Assembly (NCBI RefSeq): GCF_042453785.1
Contig: NC_091676.1
Coordinates: forward strand, 1,805,501-1,869,500
Origin: Malus domestica
Lineage: Eukaryota; Streptophyta; Magnoliopsida; Rosales; Rosaceae
Reading direction: 5' to 3'
DNA: 64,000 bases
The notes under the pieces are model-generated. The model saw nothing but the letters and a program-made list of their open reading frames with translations. It was not told where the DNA came from and made no database searches. The position numbers and the translations under genes were made by a program. Below are positions 26,030 through 39,574 of the stretch, piece by piece. How positions within the stretch are numbered: the stretch's first letter is position 1; each line of letters starts with the position of its first letter.

Positions 26030-28773
26030 TTAAAATCCTTTCAACGCCGAAGGCAACTTGTCAGGATTCATCTGGAAATATGCAGCAATGGCTATCAGAA
26101 TGATGAGTATGATGACCCATAAGCTCAACACTCCTCCTGCAACCAAACCAAACAGAATTATGTCTCGTACTTAATGAACTCACCGTGCAACGACGTGAAT
26201 GAACTCGTTACTCGTCCCACCACACAAAAGGTGTTTTCGGGTAGATATAATGGACTCAAAATTTCCCCTTTCAACTTTGCATTTATTCATCAAGTATCAA
26301 GAACTCAAGGAGGTCACCAAAACCGTGATGGTGTTTTAATTTCTAAGTTCCGTGATAGCATAAACAATGGAGTGTGTTGGAATTTGGTTGCTTCTATCAC
26401 TAGAGCCCTGAACAACCGGATCCGCCTCCAAACAGGTTTAGGTTAGGTTTTTTTTTTTTTACCATGATGACTTTACTAGGTCGTAAGAGAAGTTCAACAA
26501 TTTCCAAGAATAGCGTTAAGGATATGTTATTGAATTATACCACAAAAAATTATGGTAGGCACTTACCATTTTTCTTCTTGTCCTCCTCAAGTGTGGACAC
26601 CCTTGCACTTGAATCCAGGGATGCCGAAGCCAAAGCTCTGTATTTAAAACCACACACTTCACTAACAGTTCAAGGGGTAGAAGAAACATAAAGTTGAGAC
26701 GTTGTTTACCTTGAATCATGAGAGAAACTCAATGCAGTTACAAAGCCCATGTGTGCTTTCTTAACCACTTTATGAATCCGCATTCTGGTTGGATTTAATA
26801 TCACAAGATCTCCACCAGTTGTCCCACTGCATTTTCATCAATCAAACGTGTTACTTTTCTCCTTTGTCCAGAAAATCAATGCAATTACTGTTAAAATGAT
26901 GATCTCAAACGACACCATTTAAAGTCTCATTCAACACATTGCACTATATGAAAAGCATCTCGAAAAATGTTAAACAGTAAGCTTGTAATATAAATTTTAC
27001 CATGCAAGGAGTTTTCCGTCAGCTGAAACATCAAAGGCGGAAATAATGTCTTTACTAATAGTCTTTGATCCAATCCTCTTCCAAGTGGTCGTGTTCCATG
27101 TTACAATGCTTCCCGATTTATCTACATTATACAATAGACAGATAAAAATAAATAACTCATGCAGAGGTAGAGCGAGAGCAGTTATCCAGAGAACAGATGA
27201 ATTGTTTTTTATTTACCTGCAAAATATAAAATATGACCCCCATCATCAGTTACAGAAAATCTGCAACCGCAAAAGACTTCATCCTGCATGTATTATACTC
27301 ATTGGTTACATTAAATGAAAAGCGTGAGGAACCTCTAATTCATATATAATGACCAAGTGGTCACACCAGAAAGGTAGGTTAAATGATTCACAACAATGCA
27401 GGGATATAGGTGTCAATGGCTCGATATACATTTTTTAGTTGGCATCCAATAAGCATACAACTAAATAGTAAATACGATGCATGCACCCAGGTCAATCTAC
27501 AAAGTTAAAGATAATTTCAATCCACATAAAGTTGAAAACCAAATATTTTTATCAGGAAAGAATTTCAGATATTGCTAACCTTTTCTGGTGGTAGAGAAGC
27601 TACAACGGTAGATGAAGTTACATCCCACACCCTACCAGGGCCTCTATCTCCTAAGGAGACGAGAAATTTCCCATCAGGGCTGCAAGAAAACCAAGCCAGA
27701 TCATCAGCAACGACAATTTACAAATAAAAGACGTACAAAGTAAGTTTTTCAATACCGCCATTAATGCAAACCTGAAATCTAATTGCTTCATTGTGGTATG
27801 AGCTTTATCTTCGTCGAGAATAATCTCCATGCTAGGCCACTTGAAAACCCTTAACTTGCCATCCTGTACTGCACCAAATGAGAGCATCATTATACGGTAT
27901 GCTATTCAACATCGCATCTAAAAACAATCCAGAAAATGCAAATGTTGACACTAATACATTTCGACAAACACAATTGAAAGTTGAAACCAAACTAAAAAGG
28001 TGAAGGAGGAATGGAGGATCCATACCTCGCCTCCAGCAGCAAGCAAGGAACCGTCTTTGTCGAAAGCCAAGGCTAACTGTTGTCCAACATCTTGCAATTG
28101 CTCCAGCACTCTCTCAGACTGCCTCAAAGCCAGTTTAGGAACTTCGTTGCTTTCTTCCTCCAACTCAAACCACCTGCACAAGGAAATGAATTTGCATATA
28201 TCCTACTGCTCATGAACCTAAATTGGCAATGTGCAGACTTTCATTTAAAAAAAACATAGTAAATCTGAGCTAGATAAAGACCTGCAACTATCAGGGAAGG
28301 AGCAAACGAGACCGCTACCGGCGGGGTGAACCGCCATTCTATACGGCAAAGCAGAGCCGGTGTTGAGCTTAGCCACCTGAAAAATCAAACACCAAACACT
28401 CCAATTACAAAATTCAGGCACGCCACTTACATATATGCAAAAATTGGAAGGGTGGGATTGGGGATTGAAGTATTACCGGCTGGCTGGAGAGAGAAACGGA
28501 GGCGGGATCGAATTGGGCGACGACGATGGCGTTTGGGACGCCGCTGCGGCCCTCTCCGCCACCGCCGGAGAAAACGACGTGGTTTTGGTTGGAATCGAAT
28601 TGGGCTAATTCAGTCTGGGTCTCAGTCTTCTGCGTCTGAGTCTCGGTTTCCTTTTTGTCGTCGCCGGCGTCGTCTTGATCCTGGTCGGGTCGTTTGGATT
28701 TGCCGAGGCCGGGGAGCCAAGCGGCGGCGTAGAAAGGGACTCCGTACTTGTGGTAGTTGTTGGGAAGGTCCAT
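26030..28773 (-). CDS. STL2P: SEC12-like protein (WD40, ER membrane)
   Basis: SEC12-like beta-propeller protein. True SEC12 is the ER exchange factor for SAR1 in COPII budding; plant relatives include STL2P and PHF1. Ten exons: 28477-28773, 28282-28376, 28026-28173, 27772-27863, 27580-27679, 27217-27283, 27001-27121, 26710-26826, 26567-26637, 26030-26136. They join to 404 residues. WD-like blades include DGKLRVFKWP, SPDGKFLVSLGDRGPGRVWD and ADGKLLACGTTGGDLVI. The last exon encodes a single membrane segment (LSLWVIILIILIAIAAYF, about residues 373-390) and a short lumenal tail, the SEC12 layout. The N-terminal region has an Asp/Thr/Gln-rich insert (about residues 29-56). The acid-rich linker in exon 1 is unlike the rest and may be disordered. 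STL2P rather than PHF1 is supported by neighbours, not by a decisive motif. Confidence 0.9.
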
Positions 28774-30026
28774 TGACAATTAGGGATTTATTTTCAGATC
28801 AGATCTCTCTCCCTTTCAGTGTAAGCGTAGGTGGTGAAGAATCAGATCACACTCGTTCACCCATCCATATCTGTTTTGCCGTTTGCTCTAAGTCCTTGTC
28901 TGAAAAAATCAGAGCCAAACTGAATAATATAATGTTTTTTTTTTAATATTTGATTTAGATTTGTTTTGGCGTTATTGTTAATGTTTTCACGGGTTCGATT
29001 TCTGATGCTAATAATCATCATAAAATTTAAACTGTCATAACGAAACCATCAAATATCATTTCTTTTTGTAAAAGAAAAATGCTCATCCATTATAGCCATG
29101 TGGCTACGCTCATGTATGTATTTGATACTCAACTAGTTACCTTTTTTTTTTTTAGTACATGTTACTTTATATTTTAACTCAGGTTAAAATTCAACACAAC
29201 TCGTCTTTAGTTTAATTCCTAACATTAGTGAATTACACGTTGATGGAGAGAGAGGCTGAAATACTTATGTAAATCTTTCTAACCCTAAAAGTGTGAATTA
29301 TGATGGGAAAATCACCAGCTGATTCCTTTTAAAATAAAACAAAAGATCAACAACTATCTTTATGAGATTTCAATTCATCTTCAGTAATTAATTTCACATT
29401 TAGTAAATCAAATTTGATTGTGGGTTTCCAATTTGGATTCCATCCGGATTCAAATTGTGAGGATTATAGAAATCTTTACATCTTAATCATTTATCGTGTA
29501 TAGTGCAATTAAAAATCATTTGATTTTTTTTATTTAAAATTAAACATAAATAGTACTTGACGAAAATTGACGCGAAAATTGACGCATGTACGACATACGA
29601 CATACAAAGTGAATCCGGAAAGTGTCCTCTTCCGTGGGTTTCATGACAAAACGTTAAACCTCTTCGCAAGCACAACTTTCCGAGTAAATGGGCCACTCAT
29701 CCATAATCTGCACATAAAAAATATGGATGCGTATTTCTGTGCCTGTAATTTTCATTTTCCCCAGAGTATTCCCAGGATAACGATCAGTGAATACAAATGG
29801 CTCTCAATGGCGTATCATCGTGCCTTAAATCGACCATAGTTCCGAAAACCAGGCAAACTATGAACTCTAGTTGGAAGTTACTGTTCAGACTCGTATATTC
29901 TGCTGTTGATTTGAACCCGCAAAAGGAGACGAAGGTCGATCTCTGAGGCTGCCGCAGTAAAAATGATATGATCAGTGCAACAAGAAAATCTCTTACTTGC
30001 AACGCAAGACAGAAAACAAAACGACA
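28774..30026. other. Intergenic between SEC12-like and kinase-TTM gene
   Basis: About 1.25 kb of A/T-rich sequence with the SEC12-like 5' flank at the left and the 3' UTR of the kinase-TTM gene at the right. No gene or repeat is recognised. Confidence 0.55.
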
Positions 30027-33000
30027 TCACTGACGCTTCCTTTGGTAGAGCGAATAACCAACGAGCGCAGACATTAAAAATGTCCAGAGTACCTGTAACA
30101 GAAGCACACAAAGGGATGAGCACTGAGTATATATTTATTTATCCAATACATGGACTAACAGCAGTTCCAGCAGAACTAGTTTGTGAGGAAAAAGGTATTG
30201 GCAGCACCGTATTGATTGTATGCCACCGCTCAAGTCTTCTAATCCTTGACTGCATGTCTTCGATAACTCCTTCAACCGGAGAAACTTCCCTGATCGGCGA
30301 CGATTCAGAAGCTGAACTGCTACCCTGTTCATTACACCATAATATTTCCACTAAACATTTTTTCTTTTGAAAAGTTTCCACTAAACATTAGAAATGCAGG
30401 CATTCAATTAAACTTTCTAGTTTTAGACGGAAAAAATTGGCATCGAGTGTTAAGGATCTTGGAAGAAAGGCCGGTTTGGATTGCAACAATGTTTTTCTTG
30501 TGACAGTTATTTGAACTAAATTCCAAAAATAAATGGAAATACCTGAGATTGAATAAATTCAACAAGTTCCTGCAACCTTGCGGCTTGCTGAGCGTGAATT
30601 CCACCCGAGCCTCTTCCCAACGCTGGCAATCTTTCCAGAACTATTTGAAGATAGCTCTACAACAAACAAACCAACTACCAAGTTACCAATGAGAATGAAA
30701 TTGAATAAAAAGAACAAACAAAAAGAAGAAAAGTAACGTTAAGAATTGGAAACCGATGCAAGGACAGAAACTTTGCAGTGTAAGTAAGGCAAAACACCTT
30801 TGTAGTATATGAACCATCCAGTTTAAGCATTGATCCTGAATCTGCTACAGCATCTTTATCAACCCCCTTGATTTGCACGTAAGGGTTTGGGGAATCTTGT
30901 AGATGATCGACCTCAACTAAAATCTAAAGAGGCAATCAAAATCAATTCTAAATTAAAATCCAATTAAAAAGGTATAAGTGTACCTCCCACAACTGAAGTA
31001 CTTTCTAAAAAGCATGCATGTTCAAGAAAACCAAATCTCAGAGATTTTGATATGACCTTTGTGTCTTGGTAGATGAACGCAGATGCTTCAATATAAGCTA
31101 CAGCTTGATACCTGATGTCACAAAAAGATAAAAACTTATAATAATATTTTTACTAATAGATCAGCAACAAACATGTAGCTTACCCAAGGTTAAGAAGCCC
31201 AGCAACTGTACTAATGCTAATATCGAAATCCACTTTCGGTTGGATGATGAAGTTTCCTTCTCTGATAGGCTAAGCAAACAAAATTCAGGAAAAAGAAAAA
31301 AAGAATTAAGTGCACACCATGCGTAGAAAGAAAGAGCACTGTATGTATTAACAAAGCCAGAAAATCATTACATAGCACACATTACAAACCTCCCGTATCA
31401 GCAATGCAAATCTGCCCTCACATATTCTGACCCTAATGCAGTCACCCTCTGTTAACTGACCATTAGTAGGAAGTCCAGGAAGCTTCAAGTATATATCAAT
31501 GAAATTCTGCACAGAGCTGCAGAACTTCGCAGGATCCAGTATTTTTAAAATATCTTGATATGCCACCTGTGACCAGATGGAAATAGTGAAGTATGTTAGG
31601 TGCAAATCAAATTTTATGAGTTCAAGACAGAAGCAAGATGCTGCCCGTACTTGCTTGTTACTCTTCAATACAAATGATGAGCTCTCAGGGGAAAGCACTG
31701 GATCAAAGTCATTTCGAATTTTGAGCTGTTTTAAGATAAGGAGAAACAAACACCAAGTTTAGACCTTGAAAGTCGCAACCAAATATCAGCAGTAAACTGT
31801 AAAAGTTCTTTCACATGGCCACTAAGGTTAAAGTCCTAACGTGTGCATGAACAAGATGGGGTTCAATGAACTGCTGGAACATTGGAAACACCGTCATCAT
31901 GATCTCATTCTGGGACATAAAACACCCCACTCTACTTTTATCCCTTTGAACTCTAGAAATGAGGTGTGAATGAACACCTCCAACCTGATAGCCAAAAATC
32001 AATAATGGATAGTTCCTGGTCAGTCTCTCTCATAAACAGCTGAAAATAACTTAGAAACACAGAGAATACATAGATATCAAAGCTGTAAAGGTGCCGAAGG
32101 GGTTATACTTACAACAGCAATCCACAAGTCAAGTGATTTTCGGATATTTGGATGCAAAGCATAAACTCCTTCAAAAATAATCTGTTACAGAAAATACAAA
32201 GTATAACTAATCTTTTGTTTAATAGAAAACAGAACAATATGACATAATTCCAAAGGAGAAAGCCAAAATTCTGGGAGTAGCCTATCTGATAACTGACCAC
32301 TCCACAGTCTTCAGAAACTTCAAGTTCCTTAAAGCAACTCCGAGCACCAGTTTCCAAATCAAATACGGGTACTTTTGTCCTTTGACCATTCCTTATGTCA
32401 TCAATGTTCTGCAAATGGTAACGTAAGACTACAACAAGAAATCCAGGCACTAAAAGTAAACAGTATTAACTTAATTTGGCGCTATGAATTTTGAAGTCAA
32501 TGAAATCATTGTTGCCATCATAAATTGTAAGTTAAGATGTGATTCAGCAAAGGTCAAAAGGATAAGCCATCAAATTGAAAGTTTGGCAACTGGAAAAACA
32601 AATTAGGGAAACATGATTTTAAATAGACCGTCAAGGCTTCAACAACCTGAAGGGCTTATTAAGGGATGAATTTTACATGGTAGCAAGAAAAACATAAACA
32701 TAATGGGCATATGGAAACTAATATGAAAAAAGGTATGCTTTCTGTTTCTTTTCTTTGGGGGGGTAACATTTTATTGTCTGGCACAATTACACCAATCATC
32801 TGACTGGCCATCCCATATGGCCCAGAGTTGTACTAGAAAATAGAATACAAAAACTAGTAAAACAAAAATCCAGTCATCAAACCTTACTTTTGAAAGCAAA
32901 GACAGATCGAGCGAGCTGAAGTCATCATACTTGAAATCCTTAACTTGTTCAGATTTATAATAGCTTTCAAGCGAAACAACTTCACATCCTACTATGTTTG

Positions 33001-34895
33001 CCATTTTATGAGCCAAACTAGTTTTCCCAGAACCACTTGGACCTCCTAGAATAACAACACCAGTGACAACATAAGAATGTACTTCAAGCTCAATTAGGTT
33101 GGAATGCTAAAAGGTACTAAAAAATAGGGTAAATTACACAATAACCCCTCAGGTTTGAGGTCTTGCACAAACCCATACAACATCTTTAAAACATTTCACT
33201 TTCATACCTCACGTACCAGTTTATTTCAAAATAATACCTCCGTTACATTTTTCATCCATTAATCCGTTAAGTGTTGACGCGGCTGCCAAATGTGTGCCAC
33301 GTGGCAAAAAAATATTTTTTTTTTTAAAAAAAAACCTAAATCTTCTAAATAAATATTTTTAAAAAAAAAAACTGAAACCTTCGCTCATCCTCCTCTCTTC
33401 TCCCCGCAACCCCCAAACCCATATCCCCCATCTTCATCTTCTTCCCTGCAACCCAGAAAGAAAGAAAAAATAAAAATAAACCCCTTCAGTTCATCTTTCC
33501 CCCCCCCCTTCTCCTCTCTTCTCCCCCATCTTCATCTTCTTCCCCCTGCAACCCAGAAAAGAAAGGGTAGGAAAAAAAAAAAAAAAACCCAGATTGCGTC
33601 TACGCCGCCATTGTCGAGTTCGTGAGGTGGGTGCGAGGGTGGGTGAGGGTGCGCGGGGAAGACGAACTGGGTTGTTTTTTTTTTTTTTTCGGGTTGCAGG
33701 AAGGGGTTTCGGGGGAAGAAGATGAACATGGAGGAAGGAGAAGGGGAAGGAGAAGGGGGAGGGAGGGTGAGTGCGGGTGCAGGGAGAAGACGAACTGGTT
33801 GCAGGAATGGGGATCTGGGGAGGGAGGGTCGCGGGTTGGGGGGTGTGTTCTGGGTTTCTGCTTTTGGGTGGGCAACACGGGTGGGGTGGGGTTGGGGGGG
33901 GTACGGGGGTGGTTTATTTCAGTTTTTTTTTTTAAATTAAAAAAAAAATATTTGCCACGTGACATACATTTGGCAGCAACGTCAGCACTTAACGGATTAA
34001 TAGATGAAAAATGTAACGGAGGTATTATTTTGAAATAAAATGGTACGTGAGGTATGAAAGTGAAATGTTTTAAAGATGTTGTATGGGTTTGTGCAAGACC
34101 TCAAACCTGAGGGGTTACTGTGTAATTTACCCTAAAAAATAACTGTTTTTGAAAATGAATTAGGACTGTATTATTCTGTTTCCAGAATGGAATAGCATAA
34201 CAAGAACAAAAGACCACCAGTGACAACAAAAACACAAACAGGAGAGAGGGAGAGACTAGATAAAGCTTGTATTACCAATTCCAACTATAACTGGAAACCC
34301 TTTATTCTCCAACAATGCCTGAAAAAGATGAATAATGTATGAAGGTACAATCCAACAAAAACATACTAATAAGCTTTTTCTTTTGTATACACTTTTAAGT
34401 TTTCAAAATGGAAATCTCTCAGACAATTCCTTACTAACTTCACTCCTTACCTGTATTGCTTGCACAGCAAGAAGCAATCCTCGATCCAAGTCATACGAAT
34501 CAGGCATTGGAGCAAGTTGCATGGTATCCCTGAAAGAGGAAGGATCTGTGGTTGCTTCATGAGAGAAGCCTGAAACACAGAGAGACATATCCAAGAAAGA
34601 TATACATCTCTAAGTCAAAGTAGCTTACCTATGGTTGAGCTTTCAGCTTGGGAAGGATCAGATGAGATGAAATGCCATGTCGCTAATATAGGCTCCATCT
34701 TAGATTTTGTTGGAGATCTAGTCCATGGCTGAGATAGATCCTCAAGCCGAGTAACAAGGTTTGGAGGAACACGAATTGGTCTTGGTGCAACAATCGTTTT
34801 GTCCTGATTACTGGTCATAGATGTATTTGACAAAAGGGGTGGTGTATTAAGGCGAGGTACACCTGCATCGTGAACAAACATGATCTACATTACAC

Positions 34896-34934
<39 letters not shown>

Positions 34935-37900
34935 AAGACAGACCTTCTTTCCTCCATAAAATGATTAGTTAAAAACACCAATAGTGCAGGCCTAATGGTT
35001 CAAAACCAAAAATACAAAAAATAACTTGGAAACAAAAAGATGTAAAGAACAAGAGTTATTTCTAGCCTCTGACCTTTGCTCTCAAGAATCATTTCAAGAT
35101 ATGATTTAGTGATCCAAGGCTCAGTGATACCCATCTTCAATGCTTCAGTTCCAACTGTCTGCACAAGAGTAAGGGAAAAAAAAGAAGGTTTAGTTGTTAA
35201 CAAATGACAAGACAATATCTCAGGTTTCAGAATCTATATTTCCTTCATTTCAAAACCAAAAAATGTATAACGACTATAGTAAAAATACAAAGTTCATACT
35301 TTTCTATCTGTGCCCCTCAGCACCATGAATGTCTCACCAAGGGTATCAATGGTTTCAAGTGACAAGGAAACATTGCCATTATCGACTGATTTTGATGCTC
35401 GTTTGTAACTAACAACCACAGCATATCCCAAAGCCAGTAACCCGCCCAGAGTCATCCTTCCAACCTGCTTTCAATGATAAACAGAGCAAACAGATAAGAG
35501 TTATTTAACATCTAGAAACTCTACAGTACTATTACACAAGGAGCAGGCCTTCACAAAAATTTCACACATAAATATACATCTAAAATCCCCAAAGAATAAC
35601 CCCATTATTTGCTCGTCACTGACCAGAAGGCTTCCATAAGAACAATAAACCCTAAAACAGAATGTAGATAGATGAGGAACCAACCTAAAGTATATCCCGA
35701 TGATCAGTGGCTTTGTGTATTCTCTAGTGTCAATACTATAATTGAAACTTATGATAATACTTCTTACCTCAAACTCAGCTTTTGGCCTGATAATGAAATT
35801 TTTGTCAACAATCCTCTGGTCCCCCAGTGACAGATAATATCTTATACCCGATTGACGCACCTTGATCCAATCATTTATCCGCGCTTCTTCACTTGCCGAA
35901 GGAGGCCTAAGATACATCTCAATAAAACTGAAAGAAAATAAAATACGTGAAAGTTTCAGTTGCAGTAGAATTCAAAATTTTAGGTATAAAAGCAATTCAC
36001 TTTTCTTTAATTCTATAATATCAAAAGAAATAGACAAGAGATAGATATAACAATCATCCACCAGACTCACTTATCTATTTGAGCTTCACTTCCTTGAAAA
36101 GCATAAGCAAGATGCCCCTCTGCTGCCTGTAACGAAAATGTGAAATGTAAGTCATATTGGTGATAACATGAGGGTGATGAATAATACCCTGTCTCAAACT
36201 AAAGTTTCAAGAAACAAGATGGAGCACCAGTAAAAGCTAAAGGAAAAACAACACTGAAATTGACAACAATATTGCCCACACGCATACACATTAAGGTTAA
36301 ATGATTTGATAGGCTGTATCCTACTGAAAACTCACTTGATTTGATTATATACGCACTTATCTTAAAAAGATTGGGCCAGTTTATTTCTCAGCCAAAAGAG
36401 AATGTGGGCTAGTATGTCATCAAGTATTAAAGATAATACAAATAATGTTAGACACTGAAAGCGGGTCTTTTCAGGCTTTAATCAGATCACCCAATCATAT
36501 AGCCAAAGAGAAACTTAAAGGCTCATTTCCATTGAAAATAAATTATATAAGGCAAATACAGACCTCACTCCGGCATTTCAGCTTGTAGATTGCCTCCCTA
36601 AATGATGAGACAAAGCTGTTGTTAATCCTAATCTGCAAAATAAATGCTTTATATTGAGAATTGACGGTAAAATTTCAAAGCTAAGATCAGTCAAACCAAC
36701 CTGTGCATGATGAAGGTCTGGTTCAATGTGCTTCCTGAACAATGGGAAAATGCTGTCAATAAGGTAATCCAGTGAACAAGAATCTCCGATATCATATCGA
36801 ACTTTGGACAGAAGGCTAAAATGAACACCACCAACCTATATATCAAAAACACACAATCAATGTCATGTCAATTTTCTTTTAACTGATATTCCAGAAGCAC
36901 GGACCAACCAAATAGAATTAAGAAGATTTTACCACTGCAACTCGAATATCTAGCAAAGAGCGAAGCTTTGCATGCAAAGCATAGGTACCATCAACTATTA
37001 CCTGCAGACAAGAGGAGGATAAGAACCTAGCAAACAAGGCAAATCATACAGGCTGCGGGCCAAACAAACTTACCACCCCAGATGAAGCACTCTTTATTGT
37101 TTTTGAACCAACACGTTTCTTTTGTTGATAGTCAAATACTGGAATCAATGTATCCTCGCCCTTTGTCAAATCCTGTTTTCAGCATACACTCATGTTACTA
37201 AGTTCACAGACATAATCAAGTAATGTGAAACATGACAATAAAGAAGTGGATGCAAACCTCGAGATTTCTGACAAGCATATCAAAATCTATTGAACCCAGA
37301 TCATTCCCTTCATCAAATCCATCACGATAGTTCTCCATTGATACAACAGTGCAACCAATAACAGATGCCACCTTTTCTGCTAAGCTTCAGGAAACATTAC
37401 AATTACAATAAAAATTAACAACACAACAAACACGAGCAGGAATGCTTTTTGCCTACAGAAAATAATATACATACCTTGTTTTACCAGAACCACTTGGACC
37501 ACCAATGCCAACTGTTACAAGACCCTCTTTTTTCTCTCTAAGTTCTTGGATAGACTTTACTAGCAAATAATATCCGTGATCGAAAGACTGCACCATCTCA
37601 ACACCAGCAGTAATTAGGGCATCTCATATAATATCAGAAATGAATAGGTTCAAGTAATGTAATGGATTCCATGTTTAATCTTAACCCGATTTCGAGATTA
37701 AGGTCATTTCCAGAATTCTCATTTCCAACAACATAAAGGATCGAATCCAAAAGCAGCAAATGAGAACCTAAACATGCCAAAAATCCCACCTAACCAGTAA
37801 CCAGTACAAGTAGAAACACAAATTACAGCTCCAAAACACAAATCCCAATTCCATGAAAACCCAAAACACTAAGACAAAAAATACTCCAACAATTCACAAC

Positions 37901-38124
37901 TACAAGCAAAAAAATTGGAAAAATCTTGGAACTGCAAAGCCAAGTACAAAAAACCCAATAAACCAAAAAAGTGTAAGCACACATGTGTTAGGTGAAAGTG
38001 TGGACTTCCATACCACATGGAGAGGAAGCGATTGGAGAATTGAGGAGGAGGAAGTGGAGGGTTGCTGCTGGAAATAGTCGCGGCCTCCTTCTTGGAAGAC
38101 TCGCTTGACGACGTCGTCGTCCAT
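30027..38124 (-). CDS. Tandem uridine-kinase/TTM (CYTH) protein, tail-anchored
   Basis: P-loop protein of the uridine kinase/phosphoribulokinase clan fused to triphosphate-tunnel (CYTH) domains, related to plant TTM1/TTM2 and closest by memory to At2g01460. Twenty-six exons, from 38014-38124 (exon 1) to 30027-30092 (exon 26), join without a frame break to 976 residues. There are two complete modules. Module 1 has Walker [11 protein letters not shown] at residues 66-75, then [14 protein letters not shown] and a CYTH-like part ending near residue 420. Module 2 has the same Walker A at 529-538, then [15 protein letters not shown] and a CYTH-like part to about 880. A probable coiled region (SRIRRLERW) precedes one membrane segment, [15 protein letters not shown] (957-971), and a basic tail, so it is likely anchored in the mitochondrial outer membrane or another membrane. 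TTM1/2 have only one module. The substrate is unknown; TTM1/2 act as pyrophosphatases. Intron 14 splits the second Walker A codon and holds a large foldback element. Confidence 0.9.
33127..34132. mobile_element. Non-autonomous Mutator-like (MULE) foldback element
   Basis: 1006 bp in intron 14 of the kinase-TTM gene. The terminal inverted repeats are about 190 bp, begin GGGTAAATTACACA and differ at only about eight sites. A perfect 9-bp target duplication TAAAAAATA lies at 33118-33126 and 34133-34141. Long inverted repeats and a 9-bp duplication fit Mutator-like elements. The interior is low-complexity polypyrimidine on the left (repeated CTTCTTCCC..TGCAACCCAG) and its polypurine complement on the right. 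It has no transposase. The similar ends and intact duplication suggest a fairly recent insertion. Confidence 0.92.
34901..34930. repeat. (GA)15 microsatellite in kinase-TTM intron 11
   Basis: Pure GA repeat of 30 bp in the intron between the exons at 34629-34862 and 35074-35158. Likely length-variable. Confidence 0.9.
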
Positions 38125-38439
38125 TTCTGGGGTCTCGACGAGGAAGGCGAAGTCCTGGAAGTGGAGGGTTCGCTGGAGAAATCGCAAATCCCCCACCCAA
38201 TTCGAGCTCTGCACCTAATCTTTTCTTTTCTTTTCTTTTCTTTTTTTCATTGGATTGTTTGATAGAGAGAGGGGAATCTTTTGCTCCAATTGAAGAAGAG
38301 AGAGAATCTTTATTATTTATTTTCCTCGCCGCGCTTGTTTTTGTTTCAGTTTTCTTCCAATTTGAGACAGCATTGTAATTAACAAATTCAGAAAAAAAAC
38401 ACAAAAATAAATTTCATGTTTTAATTAGTATTTGAAATT

Positions 38440-38745
38440 TGTTCGATATCGATATTTTTGTAAAATATTTGAAAATCACATAAAGAAATCGAAAAGGATA
38501 AAATCTAAATCTCACTACATATCAAAAAAAAAAATTCAATTTCAATTGAAGTCGACCGATTTGGTAGATATTTATTATTTTCAATATACGAGTCAGAAAA
38601 ACTCTTATCACAAACCAGTGTTTAAATTTTCATCATATCTATAAAAAAATAACCCATATCAAAATCGATATAGATACATCCATTAATATTTCTACAAATT
38701 TACGTATTTATATTTCCACCGATACCGATATTTTAAATACTGATT
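38440..38745 (-). repeat. Diverged ATCGAT-type interspersed repeat
   Basis: Read on the minus strand, AAAATATCGGTATCGGTGGAAAT leads the block (listed here as AAAATATCGGTATCGG plus TGGAAAT), with further TATCGAT words to 38440. This resembles the units at 18805-19281 but is much diverged. No ends are defined. Confidence 0.45.
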
Positions 38746-39281
38746 CTAATTAAACTCTTGTTTTAATAACAAATTAATTATTAGTTTTCTACTGGTGGAA
38801 ATGATTTGACGTGAGTGATCCCAAGCATACATGAAAATCAAAACTAGAGATTTAAGATTACCATGGGCTTAAAGGCCCAAAGGCCACTTCTACATGAGAT
38901 GATGAGAGCCCAAAAAAACAGATGAGGAAAGTCCAGTCCCAAACTAACCGGCCCAAATACTTTATCATCCTCAGCTGCGTGCGTTTTTGGACTTTGGACT
39001 CTCCTTATTGGATGCTGAAACATTATAACCCTCAAATTATGCAAACTAATATGGTATTACTAATTCATTCGTGTTGTTCGTCGAAAAACAATCAAAATAC
39101 TCATATTATAGCACATGAAGTTATAACATTTGTATGATAAGTTCATGACATATTTTTTACATCCTCACTTTATATTATAATTTATTGAATAATAACGTCA
39201 CATGATGATATGACCTCATACTTAAAAGTTTCTTGTTGTAGTGGCTTGACATGTATTCACAACTACACATCTCTCTTCTTT

Positions 39282-39540
39282 TTTTTTTTGTCAAACAACT
39301 AATTTCATTAAAGAAAAAAACACACTGATACAAAGTAAGGCTTGTCTAAAGACAATCCATAACACAGTAAAAGTTCAACCATTACAAAAGTAAACAAACA
39401 AGCCCCAAAAGTGAGCCCAAAATAAAGTGTAAACAAAAAACCCTAGATCTAGAAACGAGAATCAATTGCTTCCACCAAAATAGGCACACCACCATCGCCA
39501 AGTTGTCGCCACTGGTAAAATAATCAACAAAATAATGCGA
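39282..39540 (-). mobile_element. Possible LINE 3' end with poly-A tail
   Basis: On the minus strand a T/G-rich non-coding stretch ends in AATGAAATTAGTTGTTTGAC followed by a run of A (39281-39290 on the plus strand is poly-T). This is the usual look of a 5'-truncated plant L1 3' UTR. No coding part or target duplication is seen, so the call is tentative. Confidence 0.35.
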
Positions 39541-39574
39541 AATGCACTTTAGCAACCATTAAAACCCAAAGCAC

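Noticed and set aside
28326-28946. 206-codon plus-strand frame rich in Arg
   Set aside because: Antisense shadow of exon 1 and leader of the SEC12-like gene.
33600-33965. Pro/Ser-rich minus-strand frame and matching Gly-rich plus-strand frames
   Set aside because: Low-complexity interior of the foldback MULE in an intron; no family resemblance.
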